A stretch of DNA of 64,000 nt, taken from contig NZ_KB908461.1 in NCBI RefSeq assembly GCF_000381965.1, positions 1 through 64,000 of the forward strand. The letters are read 5' to 3'. The number at the start of each line of letters is the position of its first letter. Within the stretch, counting starts at the first letter, position 1. The translations under genes were made by a program, and so were the position numbers. The notes under the pieces are model-generated. The model worked only from the letters and a program-made list of their open reading frames with translations. It was not told where the DNA came from and searched no databases. This DNA is from Oceanimonas smirnovii ATCC BAA-899 (GTDB lineage: Bacteria > Pseudomonadota > Gammaproteobacteria > Enterobacterales > Aeromonadaceae). Positions 26,646-34,585 of the stretch are shown here, piece after piece.

Positions 26646-26852
26646 TCAGGTGTAATCTCCCAGCATTATTCCAAGTGCCATGCCAAGGCCGGCTAATCCG
26701 CCTATCGGCAGCCAATACCAGTGCCTGCTGACTGAAGGCATAGCCAACACCAGTGCAAACAATGCAAATCCGGCGCTTAACCATAATGTAAGTGACGATG
26801 CCGGCACCCACCAGATCGTCATCAGCCACAGCACTACCAGCAAAATAACCAT
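26646..26852 (-). CDS. Small inner-membrane protein of unknown function
   Basis: 68 residues, almost wholly hydrophobic: two to three helices (VILLVVLWLMTIWWV, LTLWLSAGFALFALVLA, and a glycine-rich WLPIGGLAGLGMALGIMLG). I start at ATG 26852 because it is preceded by AAGGAGGTGATA, an 11-base match to the full anti-Shine-Dalgarno sequence of 16S rRNA. No family is recognised. It lies after the tRNA-Leu cluster in the opposite orientation. Confidence 0.65.
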   Translation of the reverse strand: MVILLVVLWLMTIWWVPASSLTLWLSAGFALFALVLAMPSVSRHWYWLPIGGLAGLGMALGIMLGDYT

Positions 26853-26912
26853 TATCACCTCCTTGAACATTTGATGATAATAGTTATCAATTACTTTTAT
26901 AGCAAACCTTTA

Positions 26913-28250
26913 TTACGTTGCGCTAAACAACGCCACGCTCTCCACATGCATGGTATGAGGAAACATATCCACCGGGGTTACCTGCTCCAGAGTAAAGCCC
27001 TGCTCGCTCAGCCAGGCTGCATCCCGCGCCAGCGTTTTAGGATTGCAGGACACATACACCAGCCGGGCCGGACGCATGTTGGCCAGCGTATCCAGCAAAG
27101 CCTGGTCACACCCCTTACGCGGCGGATCCACCACCACCACGTCAGCACTCACTCCCTGCTGATACAGCGCAGCTACCTGCTGTTCAGCCGCACCACAGTA
27201 AAAACGAACATTTTTAATATCATTACGCTCGGCATTACGCTCGGCATCGGCCACCGCTTCCGGTACTATTTCCATGCCATGAACCTGGGCTGCAAAGGGG
27301 GCCATAAATAAACTGATGGTGCCGATACCGCTGTAGAGATCAAACACGGTTTCACTGCCGGAGAGTGCGGCCAGCCGCACCACCTCACGATACAGCACTT
27401 CCGTCTGGTGCGGGTTTATCTGATAAAAAGACAGTGCAGAGATATCAAACTGCAGTTCACCCAAGCGGTCGCTGATAACGCTGCTGCCCCACAGAGTACG
27501 CACCTGTTCGCTCAGTATCCGGTTGCCCACAGCATCATTCAGGCACAGCTGCACACTGACCAGCTTTGGCACCTGAGCAAGACGCTCAACCAGGGCATTC
27601 AGTGCCCGCTCTGTCGGCTCTTCCGCCACTACCAGCACAACCATCAGCTCTCCGCTGTGCCGGCCATTGCGCACCATCACATAACGTACACAGCCACTGT
27701 GGTGAGCTTCATTAAAGGCGGGAACCGCCAGCTCCCGCATCCACTGCCGCACCAGTGCCGTGATGCCGGCCGTTTCCGGTGCCTGCATGGCACACTGTTC
27801 TATTTCCACCAACTGATGGCTGTGTTTGGCATAAAAGCCCAGGGTCGGACCGGGCTGCACCGCAAACTGCGCCTTATTGCGATAATGAAAGGGATCATCC
27901 ATGCCAATGGTGTTGGCCACTGAGCAGTTCAGCCCCCGCTCCTGCAAGGCATTAACCAGCAGCTCACGTTTTAACCGCAGCTGAGCACCATAGTCCATCA
28001 CCCTGAGCTGACAGCCACCACATTCGGTATGGGGGCAAAAGTCGGGCCTGCGCTCTGATGCCGAAGTCAGCACCCGCTTCACTTCTGCCTGAGCATAGCG
28101 AGGCCTGGCCAGCGTGACTCTGGCTTCTACTTCATCACCGGGCAACCCGCCCGAAATATACACCGGACAGCCGTTATGCTGAGCAATGCCGTCCCCTTTA
28201 TCGGTTAGGCTGTGAACGGAAAGGGTAAGCAATTGACCGGCTTTAAACAT
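26913..28250 (-). CDS. rlmD: 23S rRNA (uracil-C5)-methyltransferase, RumA/RlmCD type
   Basis: SAM-dependent m5U methyltransferase of 23S rRNA (the RumA family; U1939 and/or U747). An N-terminal TRAM domain (about 1-60) is followed by an Fe-S cluster motif (CPHTECGGC) and the methyltransferase domain with DLYSGIGTISLF, VVVDPPRKGCDQ and the catalytic Cys in VYVSCNPKTLARD. The wording of many segments (MDDPFHYRNKAQFAV, ISALSFYQINPHQTEVLY, EIVPEAVADAERNAE) is that of Gram-positive dual-specificity RlmCD rather than of E. coli RlmD, so the symbol is by family only. It is not next to relA or barA. ATG 28259 is an alternative start. Confidence 0.85.
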   Translation of the reverse strand: MFKAGQLLTLSVHSLTDKGDGIAQHNGCPVYISGGLPGDEVEARVTLARPRYAQAEVKRVLTSASERRPDFCPHTECGGCQLRVMDYGAQLRLKRELLVNALQERGLNCSVANTIGMDDPFHYRNKAQFAVQPGPTLGFYAKHSHQLVEIEQCAMQAPETAGITALVRQWMRELAVPAFNEAHHSGCVRYVMVRNGRHSGELMVVLVVAEEPTERALNALVERLAQVPKLVSVQLCLNDAVGNRILSEQVRTLWGSSVISDRLGELQFDISALSFYQINPHQTEVLYREVVRLAALSGSETVFDLYSGIGTISLFMAPFAAQVHGMEIVPEAVADAERNAERNDIKNVRFYCGAAEQQVAALYQQGVSADVVVVDPPRKGCDQALLDTLANMRPARLVYVSCNPKTLARDAAWLSEQGFTLEQVTPVDMFPHTMHVESVALFSAT

Positions 28251-28431
28251 GATGGGCACTCTGAAAGTTCAACCACACCGGCCTGGGCCGGCAAAGCAGG
28301 AATTTTACCCGAGGCCGGCCCGCTGCAACAGCCTGGCGTGAGCGGTTAATCCGGCCAGAGGTGCAAGTGGCAGCCGGTGTAAGGTATTCTCGGCCTCAAC
28401 CGAGCACATTACATGACAATAAGGAAGACAA

Positions 28432-29451
28432 ATGGGCACTCAGCGCGACACTCTTTTTCGCTACCTGACCATGCTGCAGCTGATCCCCCGGGCACCTCAG
28501 TTCAAGGCCACCACCACACTGCAGGCCCTGCTTGAAGAACGAGGATTCAGTGTGGAGCTGAGGTCCATTCAGCGGGATCTGGAGAAGATGTCACTGCACT
28601 TTCCGCTGCAATGCGACAAGCGCGAGCGCCCTTATCGCTGGTCTTTTGATACCAACTTCAAAAGCGGACTGCCGGCGCTGGATACTGCCACAGCACTGAC
28701 TCTGGTGCTGGCAGAAGAATATTTACAGAGCCTGTTACCGCGCATGGCAGTAGACCGGCTTGGCCCTCAGTTTGACAGTGCCCGCCGCTTTCTCGATGGC
28801 CTGCAGCAAAACGGCTATGCCGACTGGGCCAGACGAGTGCGGGCCATTCCTGATGGCAAGGCCCTGCTGCCGGCCCCCATCAGGGCCGAAGTGTGGCAGG
28901 GCATCAGCGACGCCCTGCTGAATCGTCAGGCGGTGGACGTCTGCTACCTCAGCCGGCAAAAAGGGGATATACGGCAATACACACTACACCCTCAGGGGCT
29001 GGTGGCCCGTCACAGTGTCAGCTATCTGCTGGCCACCGTGAATGATTATGATGATATTCGCCAGTTTGCCCTGCACCGCATTCAAACGCTGGCCATCACC
29101 GATATTGCCTTTCGGCCGCAGCCGGACTTCTGTGTTGATGCCTACATCAGAGAAGGCGGCTTTGATTATCCGCTGAACGAAGAAAGCGTACAGCTGGTCG
29201 CCCGCATTTCACCGGATCTGGCCTGGCGGCTGAGTGAAACCCCGCTCAGCGAGCAACAACAGTTGTCCGCTCCCGGCGAAGACGGCCGCATTACCCTGAC
29301 CGCCACCATTCACAATGATCAGCAAACCCTGTGGTGGCTGACCGGTTTTGGAGCCAGAGTGGAAGTAATTGAGCCTTTGTCATGGCGACGTGCGCTGGCT
29401 GAGCAGGCGCGCCAACTGCATGACATGTACCGGGACTCGGGCGACACATAA
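28432..29451 (+). CDS. WYL-domain transcriptional regulator
   Basis: 339 residues: an N-terminal winged helix (TTTLQALLEERGFSVELRS, then IQRDLEKMS), a WYL domain (about 155-235, with HPQGLVARHSVSYLLATVNDYDDIRQFALHRIQ), and a C-terminal WCX-like extension. WYL proteins sense ligands such as nucleotides or single-stranded DNA and often control defence or stress genes. No defence genes lie next to it here; the following gene is a small metallopeptidase-like protein 54 bases downstream. The start has an AAGGA site. Confidence 0.88.
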   Translation: MGTQRDTLFRYLTMLQLIPRAPQFKATTTLQALLEERGFSVELRSIQRDLEKMSLHFPLQCDKRERPYRWSFDTNFKSGLPALDTATALTLVLAEEYLQSLLPRMAVDRLGPQFDSARRFLDGLQQNGYADWARRVRAIPDGKALLPAPIRAEVWQGISDALLNRQAVDVCYLSRQKGDIRQYTLHPQGLVARHSVSYLLATVNDYDDIRQFALHRIQTLAITDIAFRPQPDFCVDAYIREGGFDYPLNEESVQLVARISPDLAWRLSETPLSEQQQLSAPGEDGRITLTATIHNDQQTLWWLTGFGARVEVIEPLSWRRALAEQARQLHDMYRDSGDT

Positions 29452-29505
29452 AGTCGCCTGCGCCATCCATGATGTCATCACTGTTTACGATTTGCCGGAA
29501 TCTCC

Positions 29506-29994
29506 ATGACTTTTGATCCCCTGATGTGGGTCTTTGCCACCAATGCTCGTTACAAAAACTCACGCCGCTCCTGCCTGGAACTTAAGCCGTTATTGGGGCG
29601 CTTTTTCACTGATGAGCTGCTGGCCTTTGCCGGCTTTGTGATTGTGGATGAGCTGCCCTCACCACCGCTTGCACAGGTAAAAGCCATGGGACTTGAAAGT
29701 TTGTTAACGCCGTCAGCCCAAGGGCTGACACTGGCCAATACCTACTACCTGAAGCCTGCCGCCGCCGGCCAGCTGCGAGTGCATGTGCATGAACTGGTGC
29801 ATGTGCTGCAATGGCGCAACCTGGGCGCAGCCCGCTTTATCGATCGTTATTTGCAGGAAATGGCCCGCCACGGCTACCGCCAGGCACCGCTGGAGCAAAT
29901 GGCCTGTGAGCTGGAACACCTGTTTGCCCTGAGCCCCGCCCGGGGCTTTGATATCACAGCAGAAGTAAAACACCGGCTGGCTCTTTGGGGTTAA
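29506..29994 (+). CDS. Small HELVH-motif protein, putative zinc metallopeptidase-like
   Basis: 162 residues, no signal peptide. The motif HVHELVHVLQW (about residues 92-102) is a HExxH zinc-binding signature, and an acidic residue in ACELEHLF about 36 residues later could be the third ligand. The family is not one I can name; it recalls the short DUF4157-type predicted peptidases. It follows the WYL gene by 54 bases and may be co-transcribed. Whether it is an active protease is unknown. Confidence 0.6.
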   Translation: MTFDPLMWVFATNARYKNSRRSCLELKPLLGRFFTDELLAFAGFVIVDELPSPPLAQVKAMGLESLLTPSAQGLTLANTYYLKPAAAGQLRVHVHELVHVLQWRNLGAARFIDRYLQEMARHGYRQAPLEQMACELEHLFALSPARGFDITAEVKHRLALWG

Positions 29995-30073
29995 CACCAA
30001 GCCGTTTTAGTATCGCATGATCTGCCTGTTCAAGTTTTACTTACAAAAGTTGAGCCCGTTCTGAGTTTACTAC

Positions 30074-31231
30074 TCAGTCAAGAATAATATGAGGCAAGAA
30101 TCGGGAAGTATCCTGGGTAATGGCTGTATTATCTTCACGTACACCCATACCTACCGCTTCATTGCCTACAACCCAACTGCCAATCAGACAGTAATTGCCA
30201 GCAAAACACGGCGGAGGAAACCAGCTTTGAATAATACATGGAGTGTGCTCATAGGGGCCATCTATCTGCATCTCGACTCCTGAAACGGATTCAACTGTAA
30301 TATTGGCACCTTCCCTGGAAAATAATGGCTTTTTCACCCAGCGTTCGGGCCCATTTTTTACTTCTCCCTCAAACCATGCCGGCAGTAAGTTAGGGTGCCC
30401 CGGGTGACGCTCCCATAACAAGGGTAAAATCCCCTTGTTAGAAAGCACTGCTTTCCATATCGGCTCAACCCATTGAGTCTTACTCCCGGACAATTCGTTA
30501 GAGAAAGGCTCCTGAAAAATCCACTCCCATGGATATAGCTTGAATAACTGCTCTACAGCACGCCCGTCAAGATCTATAAAATGATCGCTGCCATTGACTC
30601 CTATATCATTAACAAACATCTTGACGGGTGCCAGCCCGGCTTGGCTGGCACAATCGAAGAGATACTCAATCGTTCCCAGATCTTCCTGATGACCACGACA
30701 ACAAGCAAGATGAAAAGATTTTTTCTCTCTTCCTATCATTGAAAACCTTTCAATCAGAGCTTCTTGTAGTCTGTTATATTGATCAACGTTAGAAGGAAGG
30801 TCTCCGCTGGCGATTTTTTGTTCCAGCCACAACCACTGAAAAAAGCCGGTTTCATATAATGAAGTTGGCGTATCTGCATTATATTCATAAAACTTTGCTG
30901 GACCTGTTCCATCATAAGAAAAATCCATCCTTCCATATAATGATGGCTCCGAAGTTCTCCAGCTGTCAGAGATCAAATCCCGGGTATGCTCAGGAATCAA
31001 GAGCTTATCCATAAGAGACTCACTCTTGACCACTTCATCAACCAACTCCAGACACATAGCGTGGATTTCTGATGTAGGGTCTTCTATACCAGTCTCTATT
31101 TCATCAAGTGTAAATTTGTAATAAGCGCTTTCATCCCAGTAAGGTTCACCATCAATAGTATGAAAGTGAAATCCTAATGACTCTGCCAATTTATCCCAAC
31201 CTGCTCGCGGCTTAGAATCTACTCGCTTCAT
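30074..31231 (-). CDS. YgiC/YjfC-type ATP-grasp ligase (glutathionylspermidine synthase-like)
   Basis: 385 residues, collinear with E. coli YgiC: YEYNADTPTSLYETGFFQWLW, CCRGHQEDLGTIEYL, LFKLYPWEW, KPLFSREGANI and the C-terminal GVREDNTAITQDTSRFLPH. It keeps the ATP-grasp domain of glutathionylspermidine synthetase but lacks the amidase domain, so it is expected to form an amide bond on an unknown peptide or protein. I start at ATG 31231 (GGAG site, matches YgiC); the frame is open to 31369. It is divergent from the DUF1190 gene, whereas E. coli ygiB and ygiC are co-directional. It lies in the AT-rich block. Confidence 0.88.
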   Translation of the reverse strand: MKRVDSKPRAGWDKLAESLGFHFHTIDGEPYWDESAYYKFTLDEIETGIEDPTSEIHAMCLELVDEVVKSESLMDKLLIPEHTRDLISDSWRTSEPSLYGRMDFSYDGTGPAKFYEYNADTPTSLYETGFFQWLWLEQKIASGDLPSNVDQYNRLQEALIERFSMIGREKKSFHLACCRGHQEDLGTIEYLFDCASQAGLAPVKMFVNDIGVNGSDHFIDLDGRAVEQLFKLYPWEWIFQEPFSNELSGSKTQWVEPIWKAVLSNKGILPLLWERHPGHPNLLPAWFEGEVKNGPERWVKKPLFSREGANITVESVSGVEMQIDGPYEHTPCIIQSWFPPPCFAGNYCLIGSWVVGNEAVGMGVREDNTAITQDTSRFLPHIILD

Positions 31232-31267
31232 CACTTCACTCCATTTGATAATGTAAAACAAGAGAAA

Positions 31268-31296
31268 TTGACTAAAATTAACCCTTGCTATAGAAT
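31268..31296 (+). promoter_or_regulatory. Promoter of the DUF1190 operon
   Basis: TTGACT (31268-31273), 17-base spacer, TAGAAT (31291-31296), 30 bases before the DUF1190 start codon, within the 94-base region between the two divergent units. Confidence 0.6.
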
Positions 31297-31325
31297 CCGT
31301 CAAAAAAATAGCACAGGATAGTAGC

Positions 31326-32045
31326 ATGAGAGCAAGAAAAGGGTTAGGTGATACACTTAAAAAAAGCACAAAAAGGCAAAAAAGATCACAAATAGCAACT
31401 TTGATGATGATGGGTGCGACACCAATCTTCGTACTCGGATGGGATCCAGCTCATACTGAATATCACTTCTTCAATGATATAGAAAGCTGTCAAAAAAAAT
31501 TACCTCAGAGTTATTGTAATGCGCTTAATAAAGAAGTGAAAAAACGCCATACAAGTATGGCTCCCAAGTATGACTCACTATATCAATGTGAAGCTGATTT
31601 TGCATATATCACTGAACCAGCCTGCAAGAATAACTGGTGCGACAGCTCTGTGATTAGTACCTGTGAAGCGACAGAGAAAGGAACTTTCAGCCCACACTAT
31701 AATGGCTTTATGGTGACAACTGCTGTAATAACATCAATAGCGTCACAACGGCCATCTCCTGCGACTCTTTCTGAACAAGACCTGCAACCTGTATATCGTA
31801 TGCCAGAAGGCTCTCTGGTCGGTGACGATGACTCTTTTAGTAATGGATTATCAAGCACAAACTATTATAGTTGGCATGCTGTTTCTCCGGGTGGTAGCTA
31901 CCTTGGCAACCAAAGATATACAAAACCTGTTAAAATCAACAAGTTTCAGCTGGCTTCAGGTACGGAAAAAGCCTATCAAGGACAAGTCCGTCGTGGTGGT
32001 TTTGGTGGTACAGCAAGAAGAACCATGATTTCAGTAAGGGCATAA
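31326..32045 (+). CDS. DUF1190 (YgiB/YjfM-type) envelope protein
   Basis: 239 residues. A basic N-terminus is followed by one hydrophobic segment (IATLMMMGATPIFVLGW, about 23-39) and a Cys-rich domain that follows E. coli YgiB: DIESCQKKLPQSYCNALN, MAPKYDSLYQCEADF, then further Cys, and near the C-terminus the RRGGFGGTARR motif. YgiB is a lipoprotein; here no lipobox Cys is visible, so this one is probably membrane-anchored. DUF1190 proteins are the usual partners of YgiC/YjfC ligases and could be their substrates (inference). It is first of three closely spaced genes. Confidence 0.82.
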   Translation: MRARKGLGDTLKKSTKRQKRSQIATLMMMGATPIFVLGWDPAHTEYHFFNDIESCQKKLPQSYCNALNKEVKKRHTSMAPKYDSLYQCEADFAYITEPACKNNWCDSSVISTCEATEKGTFSPHYNGFMVTTAVITSIASQRPSPATLSEQDLQPVYRMPEGSLVGDDDSFSNGLSSTNYYSWHAVSPGGSYLGNQRYTKPVKINKFQLASGTEKAYQGQVRRGGFGGTARRTMISVRA

Positions 32046-32049
32046 GCCA

Positions 32050-32949
32050 ATGATTATAAATAAGATATATATATTTATTTTTTTGTTAGTAACACCATAT
32101 ACCATTGCCGGAGAGCCCTCTTTAAAAGAGTTAAGTGATGAGTTACATCTTCTTCACAGCAGCGCCGACCAGTCATTACGCTGGCGTTTACCAAATAAAA
32201 AAGAGCTTGTCTCTGCAGAAGAAGTTAAAATAAAACCTTCCAGCTGTGAAAAACCGATACCTTCACAAATTAATAAACCAGTGAGGTTTTTAGTTCGGTG
32301 CTCTTATACAAAATGGTTTGGCAATCATTTTGTAAAAAACTTCTCAACAAGCTCATGGAGCAAAATAAATGGAAAATGGAGTCCCGGGCAAATCATATAC
32401 TCATATGAAGAAGCACCTAGATTGACAACAAGAAAAAGAACACGCATAGAGTACTCTTATCATGAGGGCGAGTTTAGCAGCCAATATGAATCTTTTATCA
32501 AAAAAGCATCCGCGTCTGAAGCAGAAAAATTAAGAAGGTTTTGGGATAACTGGCAAGGATGGCCAAAAGATGCACTAGAAAAAATAGAGTTCTGGAGAGA
32601 GATAAGCTGGCCTGAGGCACTGGTAGGCATTAAAAAAGACAGCAGCTTTTTTTTGCAATATGGTTCTGTTGCTGGTATCAGCTCAACACTTGATAAAATA
32701 AAAGAAAATAAAATACCTTCTTTTGCTGACGGCGTGATAAAGCTTGAGTCCGGCCCTCGACATTACGGCCCTGGGATAAAAAAATTGGGCCCTCCGGTTT
32801 TTCTTCTGCATTCCATGTCAGCAGATAATTATAAACACGCCTTGATTATAGACAGGAAAAAAGAAAATGACAGTGATGCTAATGAGCCACTAACAAACGT
32901 AGTAGGAAATAGTAAAAATCTGGTTATGAAATTTGTAACGCTTCCTTAA
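32050..32949 (+). CDS. Exported protein of unknown function in the DUF1190 operon
   Basis: 299 residues with a signal peptide (MIINKIYIFIFLLVTPYTIAG) and a Lys/Ser-rich mature part. One pair of Cys (in PSSCEKP and VRCSY) could form a disulfide in the periplasm. A conserved-looking C-terminal stretch is PPVFLLHSMSADNYKHALIIDR. I recognise no family. It starts 4 bases after the DUF1190 gene. Codons are A/T-rich, unlike the neighbouring core genes. Confidence 0.7.
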   Translation: MIINKIYIFIFLLVTPYTIAGEPSLKELSDELHLLHSSADQSLRWRLPNKKELVSAEEVKIKPSSCEKPIPSQINKPVRFLVRCSYTKWFGNHFVKNFSTSSWSKINGKWSPGQIIYSYEEAPRLTTRKRTRIEYSYHEGEFSSQYESFIKKASASEAEKLRRFWDNWQGWPKDALEKIEFWREISWPEALVGIKKDSSFFLQYGSVAGISSTLDKIKENKIPSFADGVIKLESGPRHYGPGIKKLGPPVFLLHSMSADNYKHALIIDRKKENDSDANEPLTNVVGNSKNLVMKFVTLP

Positions 32950-32959
32950 GGACTATAAG

Positions 32960-33682
32960 ATGGACATAAAATTTCTGAAAAAAATAGACTCCCCAATAAA
33001 AAATAAGAGTCATTTTTATTTTGTCAGTGACCCTACCAACCTGGCTAGATTGTTTATCATATGGTTCCCTTTTGCATGCTCTTTGGTTTACGGCATTGTA
33101 ATTTCGTTTTCTGAGACAATTTGGTTTGAGCTAAACTTTACAATCATTTTTTTATCATGGCTGGCTTTGTGGCTTTTATTAACACTCTCTACAATAATCA
33201 TTGGAAATAGCCGCCATTTCTACTTGCTAGATATAAACAAAAAAACCATATCGCACTTAAATAAAAATGAAAAAAGAGATCTGGATATAACAGAAGAAGA
33301 TGTAAAGTTATCAAATGAAGTCGTTTTCAAGAAAAGTGTTTTAAAAAAACCTTTTTCATCTGGGTGGCACCTGGATGCAGAGCCAGCTGCATTAACATCA
33401 ATAAAAGAAGACACGAAGATAAAAACATGGAAAATTAAAAGTTTAAAATCTCACCTTAAAAGTAGTGATATCAAAAGTGCAGGAATAATAATAGCAAGTG
33501 TAAATGCACTCACATCATTTGTCTTCTTTTTAACTGACAGAACATGGCTGTTTTTTGCTTCTATGGCAGCAATGATTGTTTGCTTTTTTATTTCTAAAGC
33601 AACGGAGTGGCTGCTTGAGTCAAGAGACTACAAAAAGTTCCAAAAGTTACTGACAAAGGAAGCAGCACAATTTACTGAATAG
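32960..33682 (+). CDS. Membrane protein of unknown function in the DUF1190 operon
   Basis: 240 residues with four predicted helices: about 30-50, 57-82, 173-191 and 194-214. A Lys-rich cytoplasmic-type domain (about 83-170) lies between the two pairs. It is not the DUF350 (YjfL) protein that often accompanies YjfC, judging by size and layout. It follows the exported protein by 10 bases and ends the operon. AT-rich like the rest of the block (16 of 60 bases are G or C at 33241-33300). Confidence 0.7.
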   Translation: MDIKFLKKIDSPIKNKSHFYFVSDPTNLARLFIIWFPFACSLVYGIVISFSETIWFELNFTIIFLSWLALWLLLTLSTIIIGNSRHFYLLDINKKTISHLNKNEKRDLDITEEDVKLSNEVVFKKSVLKKPFSSGWHLDAEPAALTSIKEDTKIKTWKIKSLKSHLKSSDIKSAGIIIASVNALTSFVFFLTDRTWLFFASMAAMIVCFFISKATEWLLESRDYKKFQKLLTKEAAQFTE

Positions 33683-33713
33683 CACGGCTCTATCGTACTA
33701 TTCAGTATCAATT

Positions 33714-34193
33714 TCAGACGGAGTCTGCCGCACGCACCCAGTGCGGCACTTCCCGCCGGGTCCAACGGGCGAATTTCATTTTGTCGCCCAGATAAAAGTT
33801 GCGGTAGGCCTGCACGGCGTCGCCGGGCACCTTGTATTGATCGGGCATAGCCTGGGCAAACTCGGTAAGGCCGATGGCAGGGTAGGTAAACTGCTGTATT
33901 TTCGCCAGCACCGGCATGGACTTGTGATCCTGCTCTTTGCGGTAGCGATAACGGTACTCGGCGTTGAGCGCATAAGTCAGCTGAGTCAGCCACTGAAAGT
34001 TATCGTATGAGGCTTCCACCCAGAGCACGCTGGGGTGTTTCATATGAGTGGATTTGTAGGGAGTTTCAAACCCCTTTTTGTTCAGCGCAGTACACAATAT
34101 TTGCACGCTTTCGAGGATCATCTTGACCACATGCTGATCACAGTGATACTCAGCGCAGCGCTCTATGTCATTGTCCAGTATAAAAATATTCAC
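33714..34193 (-). CDS. Phage-like protein of unknown function (D-x-D...H-x-D-x-H motif)
   Basis: 159 residues. The N-terminal pattern NIFILDNDIERCAEYHCDQ then HVVKMILESVQILCTAL, followed by YKSTHMKHPSVLWV and WLTQLTYALNAEYRYRY, is one I associate with hypothetical proteins of T4-like phages and cyanophages, without a known function. The start is probably the GTG at 34193 (AGGA site 8 bases upstream, matches the usual MNIF start); an ATG at 34202 is possible, and the frame is open to 34382 across the tRNA terminator. GC content is that of the core genome. It lies just downstream of tRNA-Leu(CAA). Confidence 0.7.
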   Translation of the reverse strand: MNIFILDNDIERCAEYHCDQHVVKMILESVQILCTALNKKGFETPYKSTHMKHPSVLWVEASYDNFQWLTQLTYALNAEYRYRYRKEQDHKSMPVLAKIQQFTYPAIGLTEFAQAMPDQYKVPGDAVQAYRNFYLGDKMKFARWTRREVPHWVRAADSV

Positions 34194-34294
34194 GCATATC
34201 ATCCTGTTTGAACCCGGCATGATTGTGGCGGCGAATATGAAAGGGTGCAACGGCGTAAAACGCGAGGCGCTCAGCAAAAGCCGAACAGCAGGCA

Positions 34295-34319
34295 CAAAAA
34301 AACCCGATAAAATCGGGTT
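34295..34319 (-). terminator. Terminator after tRNA-Leu(CAA)
   Basis: On the minus strand: AACCCGAT, loop TTTT, ATCGGGTT, T7. It begins 6 bases after the tRNA. Confidence 0.9.
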
Positions 34320-34325
34320 ATTTGT

Positions 34326-34410
34326 TGGTAGCAGTGGCCGGACTCGAACCGGCACGCCCGAAGGCAAGTGATTTTGAATCACTCATGTCTACCAATTCCA
34401 TCACACTGCC
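34326..34410 (-). tRNA. tRNA-Leu (anticodon CAA)
   Basis: Class II tRNA, 85 bases with encoded CCA. The anticodon loop TTCAAAA lies between AGTGA and TCACT, with a variable arm TGCC-TTCG-GGCG. Acceptor GGCAGTG pairs with CACTGCT (a G-T at the end). It corresponds to leuX of E. coli, a frequent integration target. Confidence 0.97.
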
Positions 34411-34585
34411 ACCGGTAAACTCATTATGAGTGAGCCAGAGCATTATACTCAGCCCCGCAGCGCCCGCAACCGGATTGTATGAACAACAGTGCCAACTGAG
34501 CATTATTTGTGCTGGGTGGCCGGGCTTTTTCCTGCAGCGGCTTTTGCTAGAATGCAGCTCTTATCGATTTAAAGGAACGAAACTG

